64,000 bases of DNA from Fictibacillus arsenicus (GCF_001642935.1 NZ_CP016761.1:1922001-1986000), one strand, 5' to 3'. Positions 47,713 to 55,542 are shown, counted from the stretch's first letter. The notes: a model not told the origin generated them from the sequence alone. Made by a program: numbers and translations.

Positions 47713-48582
47713 ATGGTTATGCTGGATTGGGTAGACATTGTTGTTCGATCGTTTACGTTTTTAATTGCACTCTTCTTATTAACAAAATGGCTAGGTAAAA
47801 AACAGTTAGCCCAATTATCCTTTTTTGAATATGTGACTGGGATTACTATCGGCAGTATTGCCGCAGAAGTAACGATGGGCTTAGAACGCCATATCATGCA
47901 TGGACTTATAAGTATGACAATTTGGACGTTATTTCCTATTATTGTCGGATTCTTCTCCTTAAAAAGCAAAAATGTAAGGGATTTTGTAGAAGGAAAAGCG
48001 ACTATCGTCATTAAAGATGGAAAGGTTATGGAAGATAATTTAAAAAAGGAAAAATACACCATTGATGAATTACTCGAGCAACTAAGAAATAAAAATATTT
48101 TTCAAGTTTCAGATGTAGAATTTGCAGTAATAGAGCCAAATGGTGATATAAGTGCTTTATTAAAAAAGGAAAATCAGCCTCTTACTGCAAAGGATCTTCA
48201 ATTAACAGTAGCTTCTCTTAAGGAACCTCAAACAGTCATAATGGATGGAAATATTTTAGATGAGCCACTTTCAACTCGCGGATTTAACCGAGGTTGGTTA
48301 AATGAGGAATTAGAGAAAATGGGGGTTTCTATTGAAAATGTTTTTCTAGGACAAATCGATTCATATGGCCAGTTAACAATAGATCTTTATGATGATAAGA
48401 TCAATGTCCCTTCTCCACAAGAAAAACCATTACTTCTTGCATCATTAAAAAAATGTCAAGCCGATTTGGAATTGTTTGCTCTTCAGACTGAATCTAAAAA
48501 GTCGCAGCAAATGTATTATAAAAATACTCAAAGATTAAACGACATTCTCAATAAGTTAAAACCAATGCTTAGCGACAACTAA
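47713..48582 (+). CDS. DUF421-DUF1657 fusion protein (2Duf-like), last gene of spoVA2mob-type operon
   Basis: A 289-residue membrane protein: three N-terminal helices, a DUF421 domain to about residue 225, and a C-terminal DUF1657 unit (KPLLLASLKKCQADLELFALQTE). In B. subtilis the corresponding protein of spoVA2mob (2Duf) is the component chiefly linked to greater wet-heat resistance, apparently through the spore inner membrane. Start ATG at 47713 after AAAGGAG (an ATG two codons later is possible). The fusion is visible directly in the sequence. Confidence 0.9.
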   Translation: MVMLDWVDIVVRSFTFLIALFLLTKWLGKKQLAQLSFFEYVTGITIGSIAAEVTMGLERHIMHGLISMTIWTLFPIIVGFFSLKSKNVRDFVEGKATIVIKDGKVMEDNLKKEKYTIDELLEQLRNKNIFQVSDVEFAVIEPNGDISALLKKENQPLTAKDLQLTVASLKEPQTVIMDGNILDEPLSTRGFNRGWLNEELEKMGVSIENVFLGQIDSYGQLTIDLYDDKINVPSPQEKPLLLASLKKCQADLELFALQTESKKSQQMYYKNTQRLNDILNKLKPMLSDN

Positions 48583-48624
48583 TTGAAAACGTAAAAATAA
48601 AAAGATTTAGTAGGAGAGAAACAG

Positions 48625-48744
48625 ATGAAAAATAAAAACAAAATGCAAAAAATCGATGAAATAAACAGGAATCAACTTGAAAATTTAATGGGACTCTGGA
48701 AAAGAACCTACCAAAGGAAAAGTGGTGCTATTCGACAAAAGTAA
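48625..48744 (+). CDS. Small hypothetical protein after the spoVA2mob-type operon
   Basis: A 39-residue Lys/Arg-rich frame (MKNKNKMQKIDEINRNQLEN to IRQK) with AGGAGAGA seven bases before ATG, 42 bases after the 2Duf-like gene. Not recognised. It could be a real small spore peptide or the 5' end of a truncated gene. Confidence 0.45.
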   Translation: MKNKNKMQKIDEINRNQLENLMGLWKRTYQRKSGAIRQK

Positions 48745-48846
48745 TCCTCAAAAAATTATATTGGCTTTCCCTATTGTAACCGGTTTATTGAAGGAGAAAT
48801 CATAAATTTGTCACACCGGATTAAGTTAAAAATAGCATTTAGTAAT

Positions 48847-48881
48847 TAAGAGTGTAGACAAAGTCCCGTGTCTATACTCTT
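48847..48881. other. Intergenic hairpin
   Basis: AAGAGTGTAGACA / TGTCTATACTCTT, 13-bp stem with one G-T pair. No T-tail. It may be the terminator of the spoVA2mob-type operon or a remnant IS end. Between it and 49124 no gene was found. Confidence 0.45.
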
Positions 48882-49123
48882 AGGTATAGTAAAACCGGAA
48901 ACTTTGGGAGTTAATATAGTAAATTAACACTATCATACGTAAAGGTAGGATCCTGCTCTTATATATGTTTTTAGTATAAAAATCTCTATAATTTGTAATT
49001 GGTATATTTATAATATTTAGACGACAATTGTTTGGCATTAAATAATAGTTTCTTATTCAACAAAAAGCCGATTATCGTATTTTTAATGAAAGAGAAGTTT
49101 TACTCCAACAGTGGTCAGATATT

Positions 49124-49222
49124 AATAAGTGGGATTCCCTGGAGGAGTTGTGGAGTTTGGAGAAAGCTTAGAAGAAAAAGCAGTAAGAGAGTTATATGAA
49201 GGATTAAAAGCTAACGATTGAT
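49124..49222 (+). pseudogene. Nudix hydrolase fragment
   Basis: Frame GFPGGVVEFGESLEEKAVREL contains most of a Nudix box (G-x5-E-x7-RE) and ends at a TGA after GLKAND. The typical EExGU end is altered. Faint Nudix-like sequence in other frames continues to about 49340. Start and remaining body are missing. Confidence 0.6.
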
Positions 49223-49399
49223 ATTTTATCTGAGAAAAAGGAATGTCATAAAATATACTAATGGTGAAGAAATCTGTTAGCAAAAAGATATTGATCTGTA
49301 AATTGGACAGCAAAAAAACTGCTTTACGGGAGTTAGAATTAAATCAGAAACTTTTTAAGAAGGAATCAATGTCTTAGAAAGTTCCTAACGTAAATACGG

Positions 49400-49427
49400 A
49401 AAGAGACCCAGTTGAATGGGTCTCTTT
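49400..49427 (-). terminator. SASP gene terminator
   Basis: Perfect 11-bp stem AAAGAGACCCA / TGGGTCTCTTT with loop GTTGAA, 11 bases beyond the SASP stop. Confidence 0.82.
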
Positions 49428-49437
49428 AGAACCAACG

Positions 49438-49632
49438 TTACTGACCTTGTTGGTTACTTAGCTGCTGTTCTGCCATTGCGACTAGACGCTTAGTCATTTG
49501 CCCTCCAACAGCACCGTTTGCACGTGCGGTAGTATCTGCACCAGGTTGAACTCCAATCTCATTGGCAACTTCTTGCTTCATCTGTTCTAATGCGTTCTCT
49601 GCACCAGGTACCAAAAGTTTGTTTCTTGCCAT
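49438..49632 (-). CDS. Alpha/beta-type small acid-soluble spore protein
   Basis: A 64-residue DNA-binding SASP that coats spore DNA and protects it, then is degraded by GPR at germination. It has [20 protein letters not shown], the GPR-site region NEIGV, and [19 protein letters not shown]. Shorter alpha/beta SASPs of this size are normal. Ribosome site GGAGTGATG overlaps just upstream. It sits within the spore-gene-rich accessory region. Confidence 0.95.
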   Translation of the reverse strand: MARNKLLVPGAENALEQMKQEVANEIGVQPGADTTARANGAVGGQMTKRLVAMAEQQLSNQQGQ

Positions 49633-49790
49633 GATACATCACTCCACACAGTTATTTGAGCAATCGAGATTGCTCATCCTTAAGGTAACCGATTGAAGCT
49701 AAGTCGATACGTTTTATGAATAGGCATCATTTGGAAATATGTTCCATTTCTTTCTTTTCTTTTAGGTGTTTGTGTGTTTACAAATCAAGA

Positions 49791-49916
49791 TTATTGATTG
49801 CCAGTGTCAACGAATAATGAATGATCTTTATCATTAACTGCCGCATAAAAGATGTTATTGAGTTGGTGAAACCCTTTGTTCCTTAACTCTTCCTGAAGCC
49901 ATTTTTCATCCTTTTA
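49791..49916 (-). pseudogene. C-terminal fragment of a DUF421 (YetF-like) protein
   Basis: The minus strand reads DEKWLQEELRNKGFHQLNN then IFYAAVNDKDHSLFVDTGNQ and a stop, the usual end of the DUF421 domain (W-L...G...IFYA). The upstream part is cut where the solute-binding fragment begins on the other strand, giving an abrupt junction at about 49915. Confidence 0.65.
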
Positions 49917-50372
49917 GCACACTTCACTCAGCCATACTTGAATGATGGTAAGGCTCCATTAATTAGAAAAGAAGATCAGGAACGATTTAAAAGCTTAGAA
50001 GGTATCGATCGACCAGATGTAATAATTGGTGTGAACCCAGGAGGAACCAATCAAAACTTTGTTAATGCTAACATTAAAAAAGCGAAAGTAGTTGTAATTA
50101 ATAATAATCTAGACATTCCACCGATGGTTGCCAACGGTGAGATAGATGTTATGATTACTGACAGTGTAGAAGCGATTTTTTATGCAGGGCAGGACTCTAG
50201 ACTTTATGCAGCCCTAACAGATAATACTTTTACTAAAAGTCAAAAAGGCTACCTTATGCACCAAAACGATACTGTTTTTCAAAACTGGGTGGATCTATGG
50301 ATGGAAGAAATGGAGCTCCAGGGTGAGTTTAACCGTTTAAAAGCAGATTGGATATATGGTAAACAAGAATAA
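49914..50372 (+). pseudogene. Solute-binding protein fragment (cyclohexadienyl-dehydratase-like)
   Basis: About 150 codons of an SBP_bac_3-type periplasmic-binding fold: HFTQPYLNDGKAPLI, VIIGVNPGGTNQNFV, GEIDVMITDSVEAIFY, ending in NRLKADWIYGKQE. The signal peptide and first lobe (~110 residues) are missing and the frame upstream is closed by a stop. No ribosome site precedes the TTG at 49938, so it is read as a truncated gene. Confidence 0.7.
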
Positions 50373-50544
50373 ATCAGATTAAAAACTCAAACCGGTTATA
50401 GTCTGAACCCCTAAAATGGGAATCAGAAAAAACACCTATGCCGCAACCTGTTCTAGGTATTTGACCGGGGGCAGGTTGTTCAGTTTTATTTAGATTCTTT
50501 CATTGTTATTATAATAAATATTTGGTACTGATTTTTGCGCTGAA

Positions 50545-50710
50545 GTCTGATGGGGAATCAGAGCTCCAAATCAAGGTGAAAGCGGTTCAAGATGAACATG
50601 TTTTAGCAAATGCTGAAGCAGCAACAATTGAGTTTACTGAAGAAGATCTCAGTAGAATTGATCAAGTATTTCCTAAACCTACTAGGAAAATGCCATTGGA
50701 TATTATTTGA
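50545..50710 (+). pseudogene. C-terminal fragment of an aldo/keto reductase
   Basis: Frame EHVLANAEAATIEFTEEDLS and IDQVFPKPTRKMPLDII is the standard AKR C-terminus (N..A....LT.EDL..ID..FP.P.RK.PL...). The TIM barrel before it is absent. Confidence 0.7.
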
Positions 50711-50839
50711 AAAATCGTTGATGCTAAGGTATAAATTAAACATTTGAAAAGCCCTCATATTCTATAAATTAAGGAGTAAAGATTTATTTACCATATTATG
50801 TGGGAAAACTATCCTATACTGACTTTGAGGAGTGAGAGG

Positions 50840-51103
50840 ATGTTCGTAAAAGGGGACATTATTGCAGGTGAATTTGATCCGACTATCAATGAATTTTCCT
50901 TACAGAAAGTTAAGAATTTCGAAACAGAGTCGGTCCTTAATGAAGACCAGTTAAATAATATTTATCATTATTTAATAAAACATCAGCATGAAGAGGATGG
51001 GCAAATTATTACTTTATACGATCAAATGCTTGTACGCTTAGCACAGAATGAAGTTAACCAGTTAATTGTTGATTTAGAGAAAGTAATGTCCTTGTATCAC
51101 TGA
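50840..51103 (+). CDS. Hypothetical protein
   Basis: An 87-residue protein that was not recognised. Start ATG at 50840 with TGAGGAGTG at good spacing. The C-terminal 60 residues look amphipathic-helical (LNEDQLNNIYHYLIKHQHEE, DLEKVMSLYH). It is flanked by gene fragments on one side and yoxD on the other, ending near a shared hairpin. Confidence 0.6.
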   Translation: MFVKGDIIAGEFDPTINEFSLQKVKNFETESVLNEDQLNNIYHYLIKHQHEEDGQIITLYDQMLVRLAQNEVNQLIVDLEKVMSLYH

Positions 51104-51133
51104 TACATATAAGAGTATTTTGTACGAACTAAA

Positions 51134-51159
51134 GAAGCAGACCCCACTGGATCTGCTTC
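51134..51159. terminator. Shared hairpin between the hypothetical gene and yoxD
   Basis: GAAGCAGA / TCTGCTTC stem, A-rich on one side and T-rich on the other; it can end transcription from both directions. Confidence 0.65.
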
Positions 51160-51162
51160 GTT

Positions 51163-51882
51163 TTATGATGGATTTGTTGACCATAATCCAGCTGTTTTAA
51201 CGAATACTCTTGGATTAAATTTTAAACTAGCCACGACTAATTCTGCAAGGTCTTCTGGGTGCATCACGTTTTCTTCATTGCCTTTAACAAGATTTGTATC
51301 AATGGCTAAATCTGTAACGACCGTACTTGGTGTTAAAGCAGTAACACGGACATTATGTTTTCTTACTTCTAGCATAAGTGATTCTGTTAGCCCTAAAACA
51401 GCGAATTTAGAAGCACTGTATGCACTTGTAACAGGAGCACCTTTTTGACCAGCAGATGAAGAGATATTGATGATATCTCCTGATTTTCTTTCGATCATTC
51501 CTGGTAATACTGCTCTTGTTACATTATACACACCCATTAAATTGACTTGGATGATTTTTTCCCATTCTTCTGGTGTTAGATCAAGGAACCCACCAAATTT
51601 AGCAACACCAGCATTGTTGATTAGGATATCAATTGGGCCTAAGTCTGATTTGATATGTTCAACAGCATGGGTAACGGATTCAAGGTCGGTCACATCTGCT
51701 GTTACTGCAGAAACCTTTACATCAAATTGTGCTAGTTCAGCAGTTACCTTTTCTAGATTAGACATATTTAAGCCGATTAGGCCTAAATGAACGCCTTCTT
51801 TTGCTAAGGCGATAGCAGTAGCACGTCCAATGCCTCTTCCTGCGCCAGTAACTATTGCAGTTTTTCCATTTAAAGAAATCAT
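51163..51882 (-). CDS. yoxD: SDR oxidoreductase YoxD-like
   Basis: A 239-residue short-chain dehydrogenase resembling B. subtilis YoxD along its full length by memory of that sequence: [53 protein letters not shown], ending [11 protein letters not shown]. Substrate unknown; often annotated 3-oxoacyl-ACP reductase. It lies downstream of hxlAB in the same direction but past a terminator, so cotranscription is uncertain. Confidence 0.85.
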   Translation of the reverse strand: MISLNGKTAIVTGAGRGIGRATAIALAKEGVHLGLIGLNMSNLEKVTAELAQFDVKVSAVTADVTDLESVTHAVEHIKSDLGPIDILINNAGVAKFGGFLDLTPEEWEKIIQVNLMGVYNVTRAVLPGMIERKSGDIINISSSAGQKGAPVTSAYSASKFAVLGLTESLMLEVRKHNVRVTALTPSTVVTDLAIDTNLVKGNEENVMHPEDLAELVVASLKFNPRVFVKTAGLWSTNPS

Positions 51883-51929
51883 TTTATCACTCCTAAAATT
51901 ATTACAAATTGAAGTAGTTCATTCTAACA

Positions 51930-51975
51930 GAAAGACCACAATCTTGCATGGAAACAGCTTGCGGTCTTTCCTATT
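51930..51975 (-). terminator. hxlAB terminator
   Basis: GAAAGACC / GGTCTTTC stem extended by CAA/TTG, just beyond the hxlB stop on the minus strand. Confidence 0.7.
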
Positions 51976-51997
51976 TAGAACTCGAGGAATAATATAT

Positions 51998-52555
51998 TTA
52001 TTCTAAGTTGGCGTGTCTACCGTACATTTTATTGGTATCCAAACCTTTTTTCTCCATGAACAGAAGAATCACAGCGTCGTAAAGTAGTAAAAGTGTTTGC
52101 TCAAATAATGAGCCCATTGGTTGAATCGTATTAAAATCACTCTCCGACTGATCTTTAGGTGAGCCAGGCAACTTAATTGTGATATCCGCTAATTGTCCAA
52201 TAGTGGACTCAGGGAAAATGGTTACAGCTGCAATCGTCCCACCGATGCTTTTTGCCTTCTCAGCCATGGAAACTAAACCTTTCGTTTCTCCTGAACCTGA
52301 TCCAATGATTAAGATGTCATCTTTTTCAAAGTTAGGGGTTACTGTTTCGCCAATCACATAGGCATCTATCCCCATATGCATCATTCGCATGGCGAATGAT
52401 TTGGCCATAAATCCAGATCTACCTGCGCCTGCAACAAAGATTTTTTTTGATTCAAGAATCCCATTAACTAATTTTTCAGCTTCATCATTCGAAATTAAAT
52501 CTACGGAGCGATTTAACTCTTTTATGATTTCAGCTAGGTATTGAGTTGTATTCAT
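51998..52555 (-). CDS. hxlB: 6-phospho-3-hexuloisomerase
   Basis: Second enzyme of the ribulose-monophosphate pathway, isomerising hexulose-6-phosphate to fructose-6-phosphate. The 185-residue SIS-domain protein has FVAGAGRSGFMAKSFAMR, IGETVTPNF, IIGSGSGETKG and a SLFEQTLLLLYDAV C-terminal helix. It starts eight bases after hxlA in the same direction. With HxlA it removes formaldehyde. Confidence 0.94.
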   Translation of the reverse strand: MNTTQYLAEIIKELNRSVDLISNDEAEKLVNGILESKKIFVAGAGRSGFMAKSFAMRMMHMGIDAYVIGETVTPNFEKDDILIIGSGSGETKGLVSMAEKAKSIGGTIAAVTIFPESTIGQLADITIKLPGSPKDQSESDFNTIQPMGSLFEQTLLLLYDAVILLFMEKKGLDTNKMYGRHANLE

Positions 52556-52563
52556 GATCTGAA

Positions 52564-53196
52564 TTACCCTTGATTAATCATTTGTTGCATTTTGGCAGCA
52601 ACAGCTTTTTTATCAGCTTGTCCAGTAATCCCGCCACCTACAATGACAAGGTCTGGTTGTACTTTGATGACTTCTGCAAGTGTGTCTAACTTAATACCAC
52701 CTGCGATTGCAGTTTTAGCATTTTTTACAACACCATTGATGGTTTGTAAATCTTCAAAAGAGTTCTTTCCAACTGCTTGAAGATCGTAGCCAGTATGAAC
52801 ACAAATATAATCAACGCCAAGTTCATCTAGTTCTTTTGCACGGGCTGCAATATCCTTAACAGCGATCATATCAGCAAGGATTTGTTTCCCTTGTTTTTTA
52901 GCTTCTTCTACTGCACCTTTAATTGACTCGTCTTCTGCAGTTCCAAGAATCGTAATGATGTCAGCACCTGCCGCAGATGCTTGACTTACTTCATATCCAG
53001 CTGCATCCATAATTTTCAAGTCAGCTAATACGGTTAATTTAGGAAATGCAGCTTTTACTTCTTTCACTGCTTTAAGACCTTCATTGATCACCACAGGTGT
53101 ACCAATTTCTACAACATCAATATGCTCTTCTACCTCTTTCACTAATTCAATTGCTCCCGGAATATCGACAAGATCTAATGCTAATTGTAATTTCAT
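52564..53196 (-). CDS. hxlA: 3-hexulose-6-phosphate synthase
   Basis: Condenses formaldehyde with ribulose-5-phosphate. A 210-residue OMPDC-superfamily barrel with LALDLVD, DLKIMDAAGYEV (catalytic Asp/Lys), VHTGYDLQAVG and IAGGIKLDTL. AAGGAGCG precedes the ATG. It is divergent from hxlR, whose product activates it in B. subtilis in response to formaldehyde. Confidence 0.95.
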   Translation of the reverse strand: MKLQLALDLVDIPGAIELVKEVEEHIDVVEIGTPVVINEGLKAVKEVKAAFPKLTVLADLKIMDAAGYEVSQASAAGADIITILGTAEDESIKGAVEEAKKQGKQILADMIAVKDIAARAKELDELGVDYICVHTGYDLQAVGKNSFEDLQTINGVVKNAKTAIAGGIKLDTLAEVIKVQPDLVIVGGGITGQADKKAVAAKMQQMINQG

Positions 53197-53301
53197 TTAT
53201 ATTCGCTCCTTATAAAATGTTTTATATTGTGCTAAGAGGCTGTCATTCGACATTTGTAAATGTTTCCTTTTGAAAAACTATTTACTCACTAGCACGTTAC
53301 T

Positions 53302-53370
53302 AAGTATATTGAGTATATTCCAAAATTAAAAGTACGCACTTTTATCCCATATAGTGCTAAAAAGTATACT
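53302..53370. promoter_or_regulatory. Candidate HxlR operator region between hxlA and hxlR
   Basis: The divergent intergenic region holds AAGTATATT and GAGTATATT as adjacent 9-bp units (53302-53319) and another AAAGTATACT at about 53361-53370. Repeated AGTATA blocks in this position are good candidates for regulator binding; the assignment is by context only. Confidence 0.4.
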
Positions 53371-53400
53371 AATGGATAAAATAAGGGGGAGGTGAAGTGA

Positions 53401-53766
53401 ATGCCAAATTTAGGAGATAAAACTTTCAACTGTGAAAAAGAATTAACACTTTCAGTAATTGGTGGTAAATGGAAATTGTTGATTTTATGGCATCTAGGCA
53501 AAGAAGGAACGAAACGATTTGGTGAATTAAAATCCCTTATGCCGGGTATTACCCAAAGAATGCTTGTTAATCAATTACGCGAACTTGAAGATCATTTAAT
53601 AGTACATCGTGAAGTTTACCCTGTAGTTCCACCGAAAGTTGAATATTCATTGACTGAGCATGGAAAAAGACTTTTACCGATTATTGATGCTATGTATGAA
53701 TGGGGAAAAGATTATATTGAGAATGTATTGGAAAAGGAAACTGAGGATCGATCAGCTGTTAAGTAG
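53401..53766 (+). CDS. hxlR: HxlR-family transcriptional regulator
   Basis: A 121-residue winged-helix protein divergent from hxlAB. The N-terminal Cys ([20 protein letters not shown]) is the one that senses formaldehyde in HxlR relatives, followed by [15 protein letters not shown] and [14 protein letters not shown]. Start ATG after GGGGGAGGTGAAG. It probably activates hxlAB. Two hairpins follow the gene. Confidence 0.92.
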   Translation: MPNLGDKTFNCEKELTLSVIGGKWKLLILWHLGKEGTKRFGELKSLMPGITQRMLVNQLRELEDHLIVHREVYPVVPPKVEYSLTEHGKRLLPIIDAMYEWGKDYIENVLEKETEDRSAVK

Positions 53767-53808
53767 AAAAAAGTTTCTTTTCATCCTGTAAGACAATCTT
53801 AACTTACC

Positions 53809-53838
53809 ACGGTTAGCCATTTTTAACCGTGTTTTTTA
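53809..53838 (+). terminator. hxlR terminator
   Basis: CACGGTTA / TAACCGTG followed by TTTTTT. Confidence 0.85.
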
Positions 53839-53892
53839 TATTACTGTGTATTTAAAGAGTAGAAACAACACCATATCTAATAAAAATAGATT

Positions 53893-53942
53893 AAAAAGCC
53901 TTGAACAGCGATTTTTACATGATTGCTGCTCAAGGCTTTTTT
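53893..53942. terminator. Second hairpin after hxlR
   Basis: AAAAAGCCTTGA / TCAAGGCTTTTTT with a 25-base loop containing a further small stem. It may belong to a lost convergent gene. From here to 54310 no gene was recognised. Confidence 0.6.
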
Positions 53943-54310
53943 ACTTTTATATTTATAGTATTATCTTTTACACTATATAATCTAAATGTAACTATATACA
54001 AATAAAGTGCTTACTTTCAAGGATGGAATATACATAATATACTGTTTTGGTAAAGCAAAGACTCTATACAGCAGAAAAAGTTAAATGAAGTGATTCTATC
54101 TTTATTTATAATGTCTTTCAGGTTCATGTTTGTACGAAGGAGAGATTCTATAGAAAGTCTCCAAGGTAAACATCGTAAGATTTGTGAAAGGTGTTTAACA
54201 ATCACCAAAAATAATAAACAATGTCCAAAAGATGGATATCCGGGTTTAAGAGCTATCAGTATTTGTATATATTCTGGAAGAAATAAACAAAACGTACATG
54301 TAAAAATAGG

Positions 54311-54397
54311 GTAATGATTACAGCAGATAAGCCTAATCAAAAATGGGTAACGGATATAACTTACCTGCAATATGGTTCATCTACTTTGTTACTTATC
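54311..54397 (+). pseudogene. IS3-family transposase fragment
   Basis: Frame ADKPNQKWVTDITYLQYGSS is the hallmark start of the DDE domain of IS3-type OrfB (first catalytic Asp in VTDITYL). The remainder of the domain is absent; the preceding 200 bases may include further decayed IS sequence but no motif could be confirmed. Confidence 0.75.
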
Positions 54398-54470
54398 AAC
54401 CGTCCTCCGATCAACTCCCATATCCCGAGCTAATTTACTCTTATTGATATTGAAACCGGTACTGTCATAG

Positions 54471-54818
54471 GGTCACAGGCTCCAGCTGCGTTGCTGGGGA
54501 ATGGTGGAGTTAGAAAAACAACTATCTCAAACAAAATATAACCTTGGTAGGGAATATGCGAAAAATGGCAAAAAGGAAGAAGCCTTAAAAGAATTGAATA
54601 AGGCTCTTCTTCTTGATACAGATAATTTTCTAATTCGTAAGCAACGCTGTTATATCCGTTATCCTGAGAAGTTTTCCCAAATGATTGATATCGAATGGCA
54701 ACAGAAGCAATTAGAAAAAGAAAAGGCTAAGGAAGCTCAATTAAAAGGTGATTTAGTTTGTGGTCCTGAAGGGTGTGTTATTCCTGGAACAAGAACATTG
54801 AACGATAAAAGTGAATAG
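54471..54818 (+). pseudogene. C-terminal fragment of a redoxin-like protein
   Basis: Open for 115 codons after a TAG: CWGMVELEKQLSQTKYNLGR, a TPR-like helix pair (AKNGKKEEALKELNKALLLD), then LVCGPEGCVIPGTRTLNDKSE. The CGPEGC tail and the helical insert suggest the end of a peroxiredoxin/redoxin-type protein whose N-terminal catalytic domain has been lost. An ATG at 54501 exists but lacks a good ribosome site. It is convergent with the thioredoxin-like gene. Identification is tentative. Confidence 0.5.
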
Positions 54819-54829
54819 ATGAATAACAG

Positions 54830-54858
54830 AAAGCAGACGAAAAAATCCGTCTGCTTTT
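54830..54858. terminator. Convergent terminator between redoxin fragment and thioredoxin-like gene
   Basis: AAAGCAGACG / CGTCTGCTTT with loop of A and T; usable from both sides. Confidence 0.8.
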
Positions 54859-54864
54859 ACAGCT

Positions 54865-55173
54865 CTATTGTAATGCAAACTCCCTTACAGCTTCCTCAGG
54901 AATCGCTCCTGTTACTCGGTCTACTTCGTTGCCATCTTTAAATAAAATCATCGTAGGAATGCTCATTACTCCAAATTGTTTCGGAAGATTAGGTGATTCA
55001 TCAACATCCACGCTATAAAAATCAATTTGATTTAATTCCTCTGAAACACTGCTTACAACTGGACCCAGTTGTTTACAACCTGGTCACCAATCTGCTGTGA
55101 ATTTTAAGACAAAAGGTTTTTCTGAATTTTTAACTGTTGTTTCAAAATCTTTTTCATTTAAGTTCTTTAATAT
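54865..55173 (-). pseudogene. Thioredoxin-like gene with in-frame TGA at the first redox Cys (selenoprotein candidate or pseudogene)
   Basis: About 102 codons read as a complete thioredoxin-like protein: LNEKDFETTVKNSEKPFVLK, FTADW-TGA-PGCKQLGP, DVDESPNLPKQFGVMSIPTM (cis-Pro), ending EEAVREFALQ. The sole interruption is TGA at 55084-55086, codon 30, where relatives have the first Cys of WCxxC. An AAGGAGG site is present, but the codon at start distance is ATA (55171-55173) and no NTG start is available. A hairpin ACAACTG-GGTC-CAGTTGT begins 11 bases after the TGA. Selenocysteine insertion or simple decay are both possible. Confidence 0.75.
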
Positions 55174-55344
55174 ATATAAAACCTCCTTGCTTCAAACTAT
55201 TTTTTTATTATATCCTAAAGCTAAAAAGTTAATCATGAATTAGTCTTAGTCGTATTTTATTAAAAAATATTTCAAAGGAACCTAGAAGTAGAACCGACAT
55301 TGATGATGAAATGAAAGATTATCTTATCATTGTAGGTTTGGCCA

Positions 55345-55485
55345 AAACCAGTGGTTGAAATGTCGGCCGGTATTTATCAAGCAGTTTCTGAAGGGGAGAC
55401 CTCCAGAACTTCTGGAGATTTGCAAAAACTGATTGGTACACCAACTTCATTAGAAGAGGTGGTAAAACAAGCTCTACAAGCTTGA
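55345..55485 (+). pseudogene. C-terminal fragment of an NmrA/QorB-like NAD(P)-binding protein
   Basis: Frame VEMSAGIYQAVSEGETSRTS then GDLQKLIGTPTSLEEVVKQA is the usual C-terminus of YtfG/QorB-type SDR proteins. No Rossmann N-terminus is present upstream. Confidence 0.6.
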
Positions 55486-55493
55486 TTTTTACA

Positions 55494-55542
55494 AAAAACA
55501 GATCACAGTTGGATTCAGGTCCATTCAATGTGATCTGTTTTT
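55494..55542 (+). terminator. Terminator after the NmrA-like fragment
   Basis: AAAAACAGATCACA / TGTGATCTGTTTTT, a 14-bp stem, left over from the truncated gene. Confidence 0.82.

Noticed and set aside
54090-54314. 74-codon plus-strand frame before the IS3 fragment
   Set aside because: No ribosome site and no motif; probably decayed insertion-sequence DNA but not identifiable by eye.
54017-54370. 117-codon minus-strand frame
   Set aside because: Antisense to the IS3 fragment, hydrophobic low-information translation, no ribosome site.
55319-55528. 69-codon minus-strand frame near 55.4 kb
   Set aside because: Antisense to the NmrA-like fragment, which has a recognisable C-terminus on the plus strand.
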